A stretch of DNA of 64,000 nucleotides. It comes from Bradyrhizobium diazoefficiens. Its GTDB lineage: Bacteria; Pseudomonadota; Alphaproteobacteria; Rhizobiales; Xanthobacteraceae. Positions 1 to 8,384 of this stretch are shown piece by piece. Under the pieces are notes generated by a model. It worked only from the letters and a program-made list of their open reading frames with translations, did no database searches and had not been told where the DNA came from. Numbering within the stretch: the stretch's first letter is position 1; every line of letters begins with the position of its first letter. The DNA lies in NCBI RefSeq assembly GCF_016616885.1, contig NZ_CP067102.1, positions 496,001-560,000 on the forward strand. The letters run 5' to 3'. The translations under genes and the position numbers were made by a program.

Positions 1-804
1 GGCCAGTGTCTTGGCCGTGACCAACTCAGGCTCGTCGCGCCGGCCGGTATTGTTCATCGGCTTGTCCATGCGCCGCGGGCCGGCGCCAGGCCCCCACATC
101 AAAATAGTTGGCACAATGCCGGCCACGTAAGACACGTTCAACTCCGACATGCCTGCACGCAGCCGCGCGTCCCTGCCGTAAGCGGCATCCATCAAGGCAA
201 CGCCGCGCGGCAGGCTGGCCTCGCATGCCCGTCGTATCTGATCGAGTGCGATCTCCGGCTTGGTCTTGAACTTGATCTCCTTCGGAATGCCTGCCTTCTT
301 TCGCCGTGCACGATCCTTGGCCCAGGTCTCCGGAAGGTACAGCCGGTAGTCGACCGGAAGGCTGCCGGTACGACTGGCGATCGACAGCGACACCGCCACC
401 TGGCAGTTGGCCTGCTTGCCGAGTTGACCGCAATATTGGTGATGCACGCCGACCGAATGCTTGCCCTGCTTGGGAAACGAGGTGTCGTCGATGATCCAGG
501 CCTCGATTGGCCCGTCCTTCTCCAGCGCCGGCAGCACCATCTGGCGGACCTTCGCCAGCACGTCCTCGTCGGACCAGCATGCATTCCCCACAAAGTGCAG
601 CAACGACTGGTGCTGAGCAGCCGTCCGCGCCGGATCCGTTCGCGCCGCCAACGGTTCCACGCTCTTGCGTTCGCCGGGGAGCACCAACCCAGTGCAATAA
701 TCGCGCAACTGTCGCCTACGTCTCGGATGACCGATCACGCTCGAAAGACCGTCTACGTAAGCCCCAAAACGCTCTTCGGCTTCCCGGTGATTGTTGACAC
801 TCAT
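1..804 (-). CDS. IS701-family DDE transposase, N-terminal 268 residues (runs off window)
   Basis: The reading frame is open from the start codon at 804 to the window edge and identical to the first 268 residues of the complete transposase at 4395-5678. It includes the first two acidic catalytic candidates, in WIIDDTSF near residue 107 and MDAAYGRD near residue 206; the C-terminal part with the third acidic residue is beyond the edge. The start is chosen at MSVNNHREAEE because a GGAG ribosome-binding site precedes it. Nothing visible is broken, so it is partial only because of the window. Confidence 0.9.
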   Translation of the reverse strand, partial: MSVNNHREAEERFGAYVDGLSSVIGHPRRRRQLRDYCTGLVLPGERKSVEPLAARTDPARTAAQHQSLLHFVGNACWSDEDVLAKVRQMVLPALEKDGPIEAWIIDDTSFPKQGKHSVGVHHQYCGQLGKQANCQVAVSLSIASRTGSLPVDYRLYLPETWAKDRARRKKAGIPKEIKFKTKPEIALDQIRRACEASLPRGVALMDAAYGRDARLRAGMSELNVSYVAGIVPTILMWGPGAGPRRMDKPMNNTGRRDEPELVTAKTLA

Positions 805-888
805 CTGGCTCTCCGCGCGCCAATATATGAATCTCAACAGATACTTGATTCTCAGACCAAATCGCCGCGACCAACTGACTCAGTAGTA
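1..888 (-). mobile_element. IS701-family insertion sequence, copy 1 (cut by left window edge)
   Basis: This stretch is base-for-base the same as 4875-5762, the right-hand part of the complete element further on, so it is a second copy of the same IS in the same orientation. The inner right end reads (minus strand) TACTACTGAGTCA and is followed by CTAA and then CCCACCCTACG, exactly as for copy 2. The left end lies outside the window. Identity over the whole shared length points to recent transposition or duplication. Confidence 0.92.
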
Positions 889-903
889 CTAACCCACCCT
901 ACG
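889..903. repeat. Target-site CTAA plus remnant arm of a dispersed palindromic repeat
   Basis: CTAA (889-892) is the probable 4-bp target duplication, matching the YTAR targets known for IS701 elements. The next 11 bases, CCCACCCTACG, are the outer end of the same palindromic repeat that copy 2 has entered, so both copies sit at the same position of the same repeat. Confidence 0.7.
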
Positions 904-923
904 CACCTGCTCGGAGTGACCTC

Positions 924-1562
924 ATGGATGCATCACCCCGTCCGAAGATCGCGGAAACCATCATCCATGAAACGGTGCGCCAGCGCGAGGCGCAGATCGG
1001 GCGGCGCTGCGAGATCCTCAGCCATACGCGCATCGAATATGCCGTGCTCGGCGACTACTCCTATCTCGGCGAGAATTGCGACGTCGCCGATGCCGTGATC
1101 GGCAAGTTCACCGCCATCGCCAATTCGGTGCGGATCGGCGCGCCGAACCATCCGATGGGCCGGCCGTCGCAGCATCGCTTCACCTATTGCCCCGAATATT
1201 ACGACGCGACGGCGAGCCGCGACCGCGACTTCTTCGCGGACCGGCGCGGAGATCGCGTCATCGTCGGCAATGATGTCTGGATCGGTCACGCCGCGATCTT
1301 GCTGCCTGGCGTGACCGTCGGCGACGGCGCGGTGATCGCCGCGGGCGCGGTCGTCAGCCGCGATGTCGCGCCCTACACCATCGTCGGTGGCGTCCCCGCG
1401 CGTCCCATCCGCAAGCGATTTGAGGATTCCGTCGCGGAAAGCCTGCGCCGCATCGCCTGGTGGGACTGGCCGGATGAGCTCATCTTCGAACGCCTCGCCG
1501 ATTTCCGCTCCGAGGCGATCGACGAATTTTGCAGGCGCTACGACCCCGCGGCCAACGCGTGA
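924..1562 (+). CDS. Hexapeptide-repeat acyltransferase, phosphonate-cluster type (TIGR03308-like)
   Basis: A 212-residue left-handed beta-helix transferase. Imperfect [LIV]-G-x4 hexads run from about residue 15 to 60 and again from about 110 to 155 ([19 protein letters not shown], then [19 protein letters not shown], ending in the family signature [11 protein letters not shown]). The insert [17 protein letters not shown] and the tail WWDWPDELI resemble the family found in rhizobial phn (C-P lyase) clusters, often labelled chloramphenicol acetyltransferase; the true acceptor is not known. A CGGAG ribosome-binding site sits just upstream. No other phn gene is in the window. IS copy 1 ends only 35 bp before the start codon, so the native promoter may have been displaced. 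Confidence 0.8.
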   Translation: MDASPRPKIAETIIHETVRQREAQIGRRCEILSHTRIEYAVLGDYSYLGENCDVADAVIGKFTAIANSVRIGAPNHPMGRPSQHRFTYCPEYYDATASRDRDFFADRRGDRVIVGNDVWIGHAAILLPGVTVGDGAVIAAGAVVSRDVAPYTIVGGVPARPIRKRFEDSVAESLRRIAWWDWPDELIFERLADFRSEAIDEFCRRYDPAANA

Positions 1563-1590
1563 AGCGGACGCGTCTCGCATCAACAAAAAA

Positions 1591-1608
1591 GCCGGGCGTG
1601 AGCCCGGC
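1591..1608. terminator. Rho-independent terminator between convergent genes
   Basis: GCCGGGC-GTGA-GCCCGGC stem with an A-run before it and CTTTT after it, so it can serve the plus-strand acyltransferase and the minus-strand gene ending at 1634. Confidence 0.8.
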
Positions 1609-1633
1609 CTTTTGATTCGGTCGTCACATCCGC

Positions 1634-2020
1634 TCAGTACAGCGGGAAATTCTGCGGATAGCCGCCGACGTCGGCCGGCGTCGAGAGCGGCTGGCGATCG
1701 ATCGGGCGGTTGAGGTTTTCGCGCGCGAAGGACGGATAGCCCACCGCCGGCGGGAAGGCGTAGTCGGAAAACTTGCGGTCGCCCGGATTGACCTCGGTGC
1801 CCCCGTCGAGCCAGGAGCGCTTGCTCACGTAAATACGGGTGCGGCCCTGCTGGTAGACCGCATTGGGGCCGCTCGGGCCGTAGACGGGCCGGCCGCGATC
1901 GTCATAGCGCTGCTTGGTCTTGGTGTCGGCCGATGCCGGCGCAGCGAAGGCCACGGCAACCACGGCGCCCGCCGCAAGCCACGCAGCCAGTTTGTTCGCG
2001 GCAAAAAAATTCGAGCTCAT
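1634..2020 (-). CDS. Small exported protein of unknown function
   Basis: 128 residues. The start at MSSNFFAANK is preferred over an upstream in-frame ATG because AAGGGGACG lies just before it. A Sec signal peptide is evident: hydrophobic stretch LAAWLAAGAVVAVAFAA ending in the cleavage motif APASA near residue 32. The mature part is short, rich in Tyr, Pro and Arg (KQRYDDRGRPVYGP) and has no cysteine pair or recognisable domain. Likely periplasmic; function unknown. Confidence 0.7.
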   Translation of the reverse strand: MSSNFFAANKLAAWLAAGAVVAVAFAAPASADTKTKQRYDDRGRPVYGPSGPNAVYQQGRTRIYVSKRSWLDGGTEVNPGDRKFSDYAFPPAVGYPSFARENLNRPIDRQPLSTPADVGGYPQNFPLY

Positions 2021-2177
2021 CACGTCCCCTTCAGGCGGCAGGCCGCCAGTCGATTTCACGCCCATACTAGCCCGGCCGGGGTGGCGGCAACTAGGTCAAT
2101 TCAGTCACACCGCGCCGGAATAATCGTGCGCGCCGGCAAAAGTTGCATGGATACCAGCTACTTGAGCTTGATGCCGG

Positions 2178-2966
2178 TCAAAGCGCGCCGCGCAATTGCG
2201 CGTTCGCGGCGCCCAGCAGCCAGTCCGCCGGGCCGCCGGCGTCGCAGGAGCGGCGCTTCAGCTCCGCATGGGCGAAGAATTCCGCCAGCTTCGGCTCGTT
2301 GCCGGAGGCGAGCTGCGTCAGCCGGTTCAGGGTGCAGGCGATCGCCGCGCGCCGGGCCGGCATGGTGTCGCCCTGGCAAGAGAAGCCGGAGATCTGCAAG
2401 CCGGGCTCCTCGTTGCGCTTGAGGTAGCCCAGGCAGGATTGCGTCCCATCCGCTGTACCGGTTGGCCGGAACAGGGCGACGGGACCGAATTTGGTGTCGA
2501 TCAGCCCGGCCTGCTCGAGCGTGGAGGCTGCACCCAGGCCCATCTGGACGGCCAGGCCCGCGGTCGCCGGCCGCGTCACGTCGAATTCGCTGCCTTCCCG
2601 GTAGATCTCGAGCTCGGCCACGGGCTTGTCGGCGTCGCCGGTCCAGCGCATCACGTCCCTGCGGCCGCCTTCGGGGTGCCTAAAAATGGTGTAAGAGGCT
2701 GGTTTCTCTGATGAATCGAGCTTGCTGAGGGCGAAGGCCGGATGCGAGCGGGAGGCATCGGACCAAGTGGGCTTCTCCGCGGGCTCGTCGACGCGCAAAT
2801 CCGGCAACTGGCCGAGCCCGGCAAGCGCAAGGATGGCAAACAGCGCGAGCGCCCCCACATAGGCGAACAGGCGCGCCAGCGTGCCGACGACCTCGTCGGC
2901 GAAATTGGCGAGCGCCAGATGGATCTGGGTGGGGGTTGCGGCCGTGCCGGCCTCAGGCGACTGCAT
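2178..2966 (-). CDS. Membrane-anchored protein of unknown function
   Basis: 262 residues. One transmembrane segment at about residues 33-53 (LFAYVGALALFAILALAGLG) follows a short cytoplasmic N-terminus. The rest is probably periplasmic and has three Cys residues (SCLGYL, SCQGDT, ACTLNR) plus a fourth near the C-terminus (KRRSCDAGG), which could form disulfides. GAAGG precedes the start. I do not recognise a family. It is transcribed divergently from asd, with about 115 bp between the two starts. Confidence 0.7.
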   Translation of the reverse strand: MQSPEAGTAATPTQIHLALANFADEVVGTLARLFAYVGALALFAILALAGLGQLPDLRVDEPAEKPTWSDASRSHPAFALSKLDSSEKPASYTIFRHPEGGRRDVMRWTGDADKPVAELEIYREGSEFDVTRPATAGLAVQMGLGAASTLEQAGLIDTKFGPVALFRPTGTADGTQSCLGYLKRNEEPGLQISGFSCQGDTMPARRAAIACTLNRLTQLASGNEPKLAEFFAHAELKRRSCDAGGPADWLLGAANAQLRGAL

Positions 2967-3082
2967 CCACGGCCTTCAGGCAGGGTCCAACGTTGTCTTG
3001 AGGCCGGTTCTCGCATAGAAGCGCTGCTCTTCCTGTTTAAGCGTCAGCTTCAGGAACGGGCTTTTTCATCGGAGAGTGAACG

Positions 3083-4117
3083 ATGGGTTACAAAGTCGCA
3101 GTCGTCGGCGCGACCGGCAATGTCGGACGGGAAATGCTCAGCATTCTGGATGAGCGCAAATTCCCCGCGGATGAGGTCGTGGCCCTGGCGTCACGCCGCA
3201 GCGTCGGCGTCGAGGTCTCCTATGGCGACCGCACCCTGAAGTGCAAGGCGCTCGAGCACTATGATTTCTCCGATGTCGACATCTGCCTGATGTCGGCGGG
3301 CGGCGAGGTGTCGAAGGAATGGTCGCCGAAGATCGGCGCGGCCGGCGCGGTCGTGATCGACAATTCCTCGGCCTGGCGCATGGATCCGGACGTGCCGCTG
3401 ATCGTGCCGGAGGTGAATGCGGATGCGACCGCCGGCTTCAAGAGCAAGAACATCATCGCCAACCCGAATTGCTCGACCGCGCAGCTCGTGGTCGCGCTCA
3501 AGCCGCTGCATGACAAGGCCAACATCAAGCGCGTCGTGGTGTCGACCTATCAATCGGTGTCGGGTGCCGGCAAGGACGGCATGGATGAATTGTTCTCGCA
3601 GACCAAGGCCGTCTATACCAATAGCGAGCTGATCGCGAAGAAATTCCCCAAGCGCATCGCCTTCAACGTCATTCCCCACATCGACGTCTTCATGGAGGAC
3701 GGCTACACCAAGGAAGAGTGGAAGATGATGGCGGAGACCAAGAAGATTCTTGATCCCAAGATCAAGCTCTCCGCGACCTGCGTGCGCGTGCCGGTGTTCG
3801 TCGGCCATTCCGAGGCCGTCAACATCGAGTTCGAGAATCCGATCAGCGCGGATGAAGCGCGCGAGATCCTGCGCAAGTCGCCCGGCTGCCTCGTCATCGA
3901 CAAGCAGGAGCCCGGCGGCTACGCCACGCCGTACGAAGCGGCCGGCGAGGACGCCACCTACGTCAGCCGCATCCGCGAGGACGCGACGGTGGAGAACGGC
4001 CTCGTGCTCTGGTGCGTGTCGGACAATCTGCGCAAGGGCGCAGCCCTCAACGCGATCCAGATCGCGGAAGTGCTGATCAACCGCAAGCTGATAGCCGCGA
4101 AGAAGAAGGCGGCGTAA
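3083..4117 (+). CDS. asd: Aspartate-semialdehyde dehydrogenase
   Basis: 344 residues, full length. It converts L-aspartyl-4-phosphate to aspartate semialdehyde with NADPH, feeding lysine/diaminopimelate, threonine and methionine synthesis in the cytoplasm. The N-terminal GATGNVGREM is the dinucleotide-binding loop; the active-site nucleophile is Cys130 in NPNCSTAQL; QSVSGAGKDGM and GHSEAVNIEF are further family signatures. A GGAGAG ribosome-binding site lies before the start. Being needed for peptidoglycan, it is probably essential, yet it lies between two identical IS copies. Confidence 0.97.
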   Translation: MGYKVAVVGATGNVGREMLSILDERKFPADEVVALASRRSVGVEVSYGDRTLKCKALEHYDFSDVDICLMSAGGEVSKEWSPKIGAAGAVVIDNSSAWRMDPDVPLIVPEVNADATAGFKSKNIIANPNCSTAQLVVALKPLHDKANIKRVVVSTYQSVSGAGKDGMDELFSQTKAVYTNSELIAKKFPKRIAFNVIPHIDVFMEDGYTKEEWKMMAETKKILDPKIKLSATCVRVPVFVGHSEAVNIEFENPISADEAREILRKSPGCLVIDKQEPGGYATPYEAAGEDATYVSRIREDATVENGLVLWCVSDNLRKGAALNAIQIAEVLINRKLIAAKKKAA

Positions 4118-4260
4118 GCCGAGCTGCCGTAGGGTGGGTTAGCCCCGCGGATTGCGCGAAGCGCAAACCGCTCGGCGTAACCCACCAGCTCTTTCACCGC
4201 GGAGATTTACAGTGGTGGGTTACGCCGAGCGGTTTGCGCTTCGCGCAATCCGCGGGCTAA

Positions 4261-5762
4261 TTTTACTGCGTCACAAGAGGAGTTTTGGGCGGTCTCGACG
4301 GACGGCGCCACAGCACGGGCATCGCATGATTATTCTGCTCAGCGCCCGGATCAAGCGCGCGCGCACAGTTGCAATCGAGTTTGGGACGTGGCGCTCAGGC
4401 CGCCAGGGCGGATCCGCGGGGTCGATAGTCGTCGGGTAAGCGAGGTGCCGGGAGCGGCGGGGCGCAACGAGGTCCTGAGGGGGGAATCGTCGCCCGCTCG
4501 GCGACCAGGAAGCCGTAAGCGGCGATGCACAGGGTCGCGTGATGATGGAAGCCCCGCCAGCCGCGCCCCTCGTAGTGACCCAGCCCGACCTCTTGCTTGA
4601 GCTCCTGGTAATCGCGCTCGATGCGCCAGCGCAGTTTCGCCAGATCGACGAGCCGCGTGAAGCTGATGGTCTCCGGCAGCGTGGAGAGCCAGTATCTGGT
4701 CGGCTCAGCTTCGCTCTTCGGCCATTCGATCAACAGCCACTCCGCCGACGATTTCTCCGGGATGAGCTTGTTGGACCCAACACGCACGCGAACACGAGCA
4801 AAGCGCGAGGTGAGCTGCTCGGCCGAGCCCTCCCGCCACTTCACCGTGCACCATTCAAGCTTGGGCAGACCGAGGGCCAGTGTCTTGGCCGTGACCAACT
4901 CAGGCTCGTCGCGCCGGCCGGTATTGTTCATCGGCTTGTCCATGCGCCGCGGGCCGGCGCCAGGCCCCCACATCAAAATAGTTGGCACAATGCCGGCCAC
5001 GTAAGACACGTTCAACTCCGACATGCCTGCACGCAGCCGCGCGTCCCTGCCGTAAGCGGCATCCATCAAGGCAACGCCGCGCGGCAGGCTGGCCTCGCAT
5101 GCCCGTCGTATCTGATCGAGTGCGATCTCCGGCTTGGTCTTGAACTTGATCTCCTTCGGAATGCCTGCCTTCTTTCGCCGTGCACGATCCTTGGCCCAGG
5201 TCTCCGGAAGGTACAGCCGGTAGTCGACCGGAAGGCTGCCGGTACGACTGGCGATCGACAGCGACACCGCCACCTGGCAGTTGGCCTGCTTGCCGAGTTG
5301 ACCGCAATATTGGTGATGCACGCCGACCGAATGCTTGCCCTGCTTGGGAAACGAGGTGTCGTCGATGATCCAGGCCTCGATTGGCCCGTCCTTCTCCAGC
5401 GCCGGCAGCACCATCTGGCGGACCTTCGCCAGCACGTCCTCGTCGGACCAGCATGCATTCCCCACAAAGTGCAGCAACGACTGGTGCTGAGCAGCCGTCC
5501 GCGCCGGATCCGTTCGCGCCGCCAACGGTTCCACGCTCTTGCGTTCGCCGGGGAGCACCAACCCAGTGCAATAATCGCGCAACTGTCGCCTACGTCTCGG
5601 ATGACCGATCACGCTCGAAAGACCGTCTACGTAAGCCCCAAAACGCTCTTCGGCTTCCCGGTGATTGTTGACACTCATCTGGCTCTCCGCGCGCCAATAT
5701 ATGAATCTCAACAGATACTTGATTCTCAGACCAAATCGCCGCGACCAACTGACTCAGTAGTA
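4261..5762 (-). mobile_element. IS701-family insertion sequence, complete copy 2 (1502 bp)
   Basis: The ends are set by a CTAA direct repeat (4257-4260 and 5763-5766). Inside it are imperfect terminal inverted repeats: TTTTACTGCGTCA at the left and TACTACTGAGTCA at the right (minus strand), 10 of 13 matching. Removing the IS and one CTAA restores the uninterrupted palindromic repeat, which confirms the boundaries. The element carries one transposase gene filling most of its length. Confidence 0.92.
4395..5678 (-). CDS. IS701-family DDE transposase
   Basis: 427 residues. It catalyses cut-and-paste movement of the element. The catalytic acidic residues are probably Asp107 (AWIIDDTSFPKQG), Asp206 (ALMDAAYGRD) and a Glu in the helix RWRIERDYQELKQEVGLGHYE (about residues 351-370), followed by the GRGWRGFHHHATL stretch typical of the family. 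The start MSVNNHREAEE has GGAG before it; an in-frame ATG 11 codons upstream is less likely. There is no frameshift or stop, so it is presumably active, in line with the identical second copy. Confidence 0.93.
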   Translation of the reverse strand: MSVNNHREAEERFGAYVDGLSSVIGHPRRRRQLRDYCTGLVLPGERKSVEPLAARTDPARTAAQHQSLLHFVGNACWSDEDVLAKVRQMVLPALEKDGPIEAWIIDDTSFPKQGKHSVGVHHQYCGQLGKQANCQVAVSLSIASRTGSLPVDYRLYLPETWAKDRARRKKAGIPKEIKFKTKPEIALDQIRRACEASLPRGVALMDAAYGRDARLRAGMSELNVSYVAGIVPTILMWGPGAGPRRMDKPMNNTGRRDEPELVTAKTLALGLPKLEWCTVKWREGSAEQLTSRFARVRVRVGSNKLIPEKSSAEWLLIEWPKSEAEPTRYWLSTLPETISFTRLVDLAKLRWRIERDYQELKQEVGLGHYEGRGWRGFHHHATLCIAAYGFLVAERATIPPSGPRCAPPLPAPRLPDDYRPRGSALAA

Positions 5763-5779
5763 CTAACCCACCCTACGAT

Positions 5780-6424
5780 TCAGACCACGCTCCGCGCGCT
5801 CTTGAATTCCTTGCTGCCCTGGTCCAGCACGAACAGCGTTCCCTCCGCGACGCCGAAATAGGCGCCGTGCAATTGCATCTGGCCGGCTTCCACCGCCTTG
5901 CGCACGAACGGGAACGTCATCAGGTTTTCGAGGCTGCGGAACACCGCCGCCTTCTCGATGCGCTCGACGAATTGCGCCATGGTCTCGTGGGTGCGCTGTT
6001 CGACCACTTCGCCCGGCTTGATGAACATCTGCATCCATTTGCCGATGAAATCGCCCGGCGTCAGCGGCTCGATCTTGTCGACGAAGGCGCGGATGCCGCC
6101 GCATTGCGCGTGGCCGAGCACGACGATGTGCTTCACCTTCAGCACGGTGACGGCATATTCGAGCGCGGCCGAAACGCCGTGCGCGTTGCCGTCGGGCTGA
6201 TACACCGGCACCAGGTTGGCGATGTTGCGGACCACGAACAATGCGCCGGGGCCGACGTCAAAAATGGTTTCCGGTGCGACACGGCTATCGCAGCAGCCGA
6301 TCACCATCACTTCCGGGAACTGTCCCTTCACCGACAGCTCGCGATAGCGGTTCTGCTCGGCCGGCAGCCGCTGGGTGGCGAAGGCGTTGTAGCCTTCCAG
6401 CAAATGCTTCGGGAATGTGATCAT
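5780..6424 (-). CDS. Beta-class carbonic anhydrase
   Basis: 214 residues. It interconverts CO2 and bicarbonate in the cytoplasm. The zinc site is complete: Cys44 and the Asp46/Arg48 pair in CCDSRV, then His105 and Cys108 in GHAQCGG. The family segments PGALFVVRNIAN and ALEYAVTVL are present and the length is normal. The gene is convergent with asd; the interrupted palindrome starts 2 bp after its stop codon. No strong ribosome-binding site is seen before the ATG. Confidence 0.95.
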   Translation of the reverse strand: MITFPKHLLEGYNAFATQRLPAEQNRYRELSVKGQFPEVMVIGCCDSRVAPETIFDVGPGALFVVRNIANLVPVYQPDGNAHGVSAALEYAVTVLKVKHIVVLGHAQCGGIRAFVDKIEPLTPGDFIGKWMQMFIKPGEVVEQRTHETMAQFVERIEKAAVFRSLENLMTFPFVRKAVEAGQMQLHGAYFGVAEGTLFVLDQGSKEFKSARSVV

Positions 6425-6522
6425 GGCCTATGCCTAATCATATACCGGTAACGCGAACAAGCCTTTCGAATAGGCAGGCCAAGTGCTATCGCTCGCCCGA
6501 GGAAACTGGAAGGAATGCCAGC

Positions 6523-7404
6523 ATGACCCGTCCGCGCCGCAGCCATCTGTTCATGCCCGGCTCCAATCCTCGCGCCCTGGAAAAGGCGCGGAATCTCGCC
6601 GCCGACGGCCTGATCCTCGATCTCGAGGATTCCGTCGCCCCCGACGCCAAGGCCGTGGCGCGCGACGGCATCGCCGCCGCGATCGCTGCAAAAGGGTTCG
6701 GCAAGCGCGAGATCCTGATCCGGACCAACGGCCTCGACACGCAATGGTGGGCCGATGACGTTGCGATGGCCGCCAAGGCATCGCCTGATGGCATCCTGGT
6801 TCCGAAGGTGTCGAGCATCGAGGATCTGCAGACCATCGGGCGCCACCTCGCCGAGCTCGGCGCCGCGCCGACGGTGAAGGTCTGGGCCATGATCGAGACT
6901 GCGCGCGCGGTGCTGCATGCCGAGGAGCTTGCCGCGGCCGGCCGCGATTCATCGAGCCGCCTGTCAGGTTTCGTGTTCGGCCCGAACGACATCTCGCGCG
7001 AGACGCGGATCAAGATGATGCCCGGCCGCGCCGCGATGATCCCGATGATCACCCATTGCATCCTGGCGACGCGCGCCCACGGTCTCGAGATCCTCGACGG
7101 TCCCTATAGTGATATCGCCAATGCCGACGGCTTTGCCACCGAGTGCGCGCAGGCGCGCGACCTCGGTTTCGACGGCAAGACGCTGATCCATCCCTCGCAG
7201 ATCGAAGCCTGCAACGCGATCTTCACGCCACCCGAGGAAGAGATCGCCCGCGCCCGCAAGATCATCGCCGCGTTCGAGCTGCCGGAGAACGTCTCGCGCG
7301 GCGCGATCCGTCTCGATGGTGCGATGGTGGAGCGGCTGCACGCCGACATGGCAAAGCGCACGATCGAGATCGCGGATGCGATTGCAGCGATGAGCAAGGG
7401 CTGA
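6523..7404 (+). CDS. CitE-like HpcH/HpaI aldolase/citrate lyase family protein
   Basis: 293 residues. Members are Mg2+-dependent acyl-CoA lyases or thioesterases acting on citramalyl-, malyl- or methylmalyl-CoA. Signatures are RRSHLFMPGSNPRALEKA at the start, LILDLEDSVAPDAK, WAMIETARAV (metal-binding Glu) and GPNDISRE (metal-binding Asp). No citrate lyase alpha or gamma subunit is nearby, so classical citrate lyase is unlikely; a malyl-CoA lyase or (3S)-malyl-CoA thioesterase role fits better. The start at 6523 is chosen because AAGGAA precedes it; a longer frame from 6430 has no such support. Confidence 0.85.
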   Translation: MTRPRRSHLFMPGSNPRALEKARNLAADGLILDLEDSVAPDAKAVARDGIAAAIAAKGFGKREILIRTNGLDTQWWADDVAMAAKASPDGILVPKVSSIEDLQTIGRHLAELGAAPTVKVWAMIETARAVLHAEELAAAGRDSSSRLSGFVFGPNDISRETRIKMMPGRAAMIPMITHCILATRAHGLEILDGPYSDIANADGFATECAQARDLGFDGKTLIHPSQIEACNAIFTPPEEEIARARKIIAAFELPENVSRGAIRLDGAMVERLHADMAKRTIEIADAIAAMSKG

Positions 7405-7412
7405 GGCATCAA

Positions 7413-7441
7413 CGCGGAAAAGCGATATCCGCTTTTCCGCG
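7413..7441. terminator. Hairpin between convergent genes
   Basis: A 12-bp perfect stem (CGCGGAAAAGCG with its complement) and a 5-base loop lie between the CitE-like gene and the Crp/Fnr gene. There is no T-run, so termination is likely but not certain. Confidence 0.55.
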
Positions 7442-7455
7442 CCGAGCGGCAATCG

Positions 7456-8358
7456 TCACCGCGATTCCAGGCTTTGCTTTTTATTTTCCCGCCGGCGAAA
7501 CGGCTCTGGATTCACCACCACTCCGTCGGAGGCGACGATGGCGCTTTCCCTGAACGTTGCATGGGTCGGCTGCGGCGCCACCAATTCCTCACAATACATC
7601 CGATCGATCTTGCGCTGCATGAGCGCATAACAATCGCATGCGACCTTCTCGAGCCGCGCCCGATCGATCTCTACAACCCCGCGCCGGTCGGACGGAATGG
7701 CGCCGGCCTCGCGTAGCTTGCTCATCGTCAGGGTCACTGTCGTCCGTCGCACTCCGAGCAATTGCGCAAGCACCTCGTGCGTCACGGGAAGCAGGTTATC
7801 GGGAACGCGGTCGTGAAGCTGCAGGAGCCACCGCGCCATGCGGCCATCCACCCGGTGCAGCGCGTTGCAAGCGGCGACATGCTGGAGCTGCAATAACACC
7901 GAGCGGGCGTGGACCTGCACGACGTTCCTGATGGCTGCGCTTTGCGCAAAGGCAGCCCGAAATTTGGCGGCGGAGATCAGCGATGCTGTGCCGGCCATGC
8001 GAGCAATCGCGGTCACGGACGAAAGCGACGGGCCGAGCACGGAGAATGAGGCCAAAGCGCCTTCCCGTCCCATCAAGGTGGTTGCGACCGTTTGCCCGTC
8101 CGGCATATCGAGCATGAAGGCGATCGCGCCGCTATGGGGAAAATAAACCGGGTCGAGCTCATCGCCCGATCGCACCAGGACGGCATCGGGCTCGAACGCG
8201 ACTTTCTGGAAGTAGGGCGTGAGCAGGCCGAGGTCCGCCGGCGGCAACGCTGCCAGCAGCCGATTTCCGATACCAGCGCGGTGGGCGGTCACGATGCCTG
8301 CTTGTGAACGGGCACCCGATGAACCACGGAATCCATCTGTTTCATTTATCATGATCAT
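7456..8358 (-). CDS. Crp/Fnr-family transcriptional regulator
   Basis: About 300 residues from MIMINETDGF. It has an N-terminal cyclic-nucleotide-binding-type beta barrel (PYFQKVAFEPDAVLVRSGDE, later MGREGALASFSVLG), a dimerisation helix, and a C-terminal winged helix with HEVLAQLLGVRRTTVTLTMSKLREAG as recognition region. There is no N-terminal FNR-type cysteine cluster, so oxygen sensing through Fe-S is unlikely. The 40-residue tail after the HTH is unusual. The start is uncertain: other in-frame ATGs are at 8352 and 8415, and a GTG is at 8292. A Crp-type palindrome lies just upstream. Confidence 0.88.
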   Translation of the reverse strand: MIMINETDGFRGSSGARSQAGIVTAHRAGIGNRLLAALPPADLGLLTPYFQKVAFEPDAVLVRSGDELDPVYFPHSGAIAFMLDMPDGQTVATTLMGREGALASFSVLGPSLSSVTAIARMAGTASLISAAKFRAAFAQSAAIRNVVQVHARSVLLQLQHVAACNALHRVDGRMARWLLQLHDRVPDNLLPVTHEVLAQLLGVRRTTVTLTMSKLREAGAIPSDRRGVVEIDRARLEKVACDCYALMQRKIDRMYCEELVAPQPTHATFRESAIVASDGVVVNPEPFRRRENKKQSLESR

Positions 8359-8370
8359 CCGAAATTCGAA

Positions 8371-8384
8371 TTGCCGAACGGCAA
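8371..8384. promoter_or_regulatory. Crp/Fnr-type palindrome in front of the Crp/Fnr gene
   Basis: TTGCCGAACGGCAA is a perfect inverted repeat with TTGCC/GGCAA half-sites 4 bp apart, the spacing used by Crp/Fnr dimers. It also fits the loose FixK consensus TTG[AC]-N6-[TG]CAA. It lies about 12 bp before the proposed start, a position expected for autorepression. Confidence 0.5.

Larger units (their letters stand above)
4129..5777. repeat. Dispersed palindromic repeat (two arms of about 58 bp), interrupted by IS copy 2
   Basis: The left arm (4129-4186) starts CGTAGGGTGGGTTAG; the right arm (4214-4260 continued at 5767-5777) is its reverse complement except for one G fewer in a G-run. The loop between the arms is 27 bp. 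The repeat fills the space between convergent asd and the carbonic anhydrase gene, whose stop codon is only 2 bp further on, so it may also end both transcripts. A shorter variant occurs at 36628-36717. Confidence 0.85.

Noticed and set aside
1..5762. Composite transposon carrying asd
   Set aside because: The genes between the copies are ordinary chromosomal ones, and each copy has its own target repeat; two separate insertions explain it better.
4539..5861. 440-codon open frame antisense to the transposase, with a shortened version in copy 1
   Set aside because: It lies opposite a well-supported IS701 transposase and runs past the IS end into the carbonic anhydrase gene.
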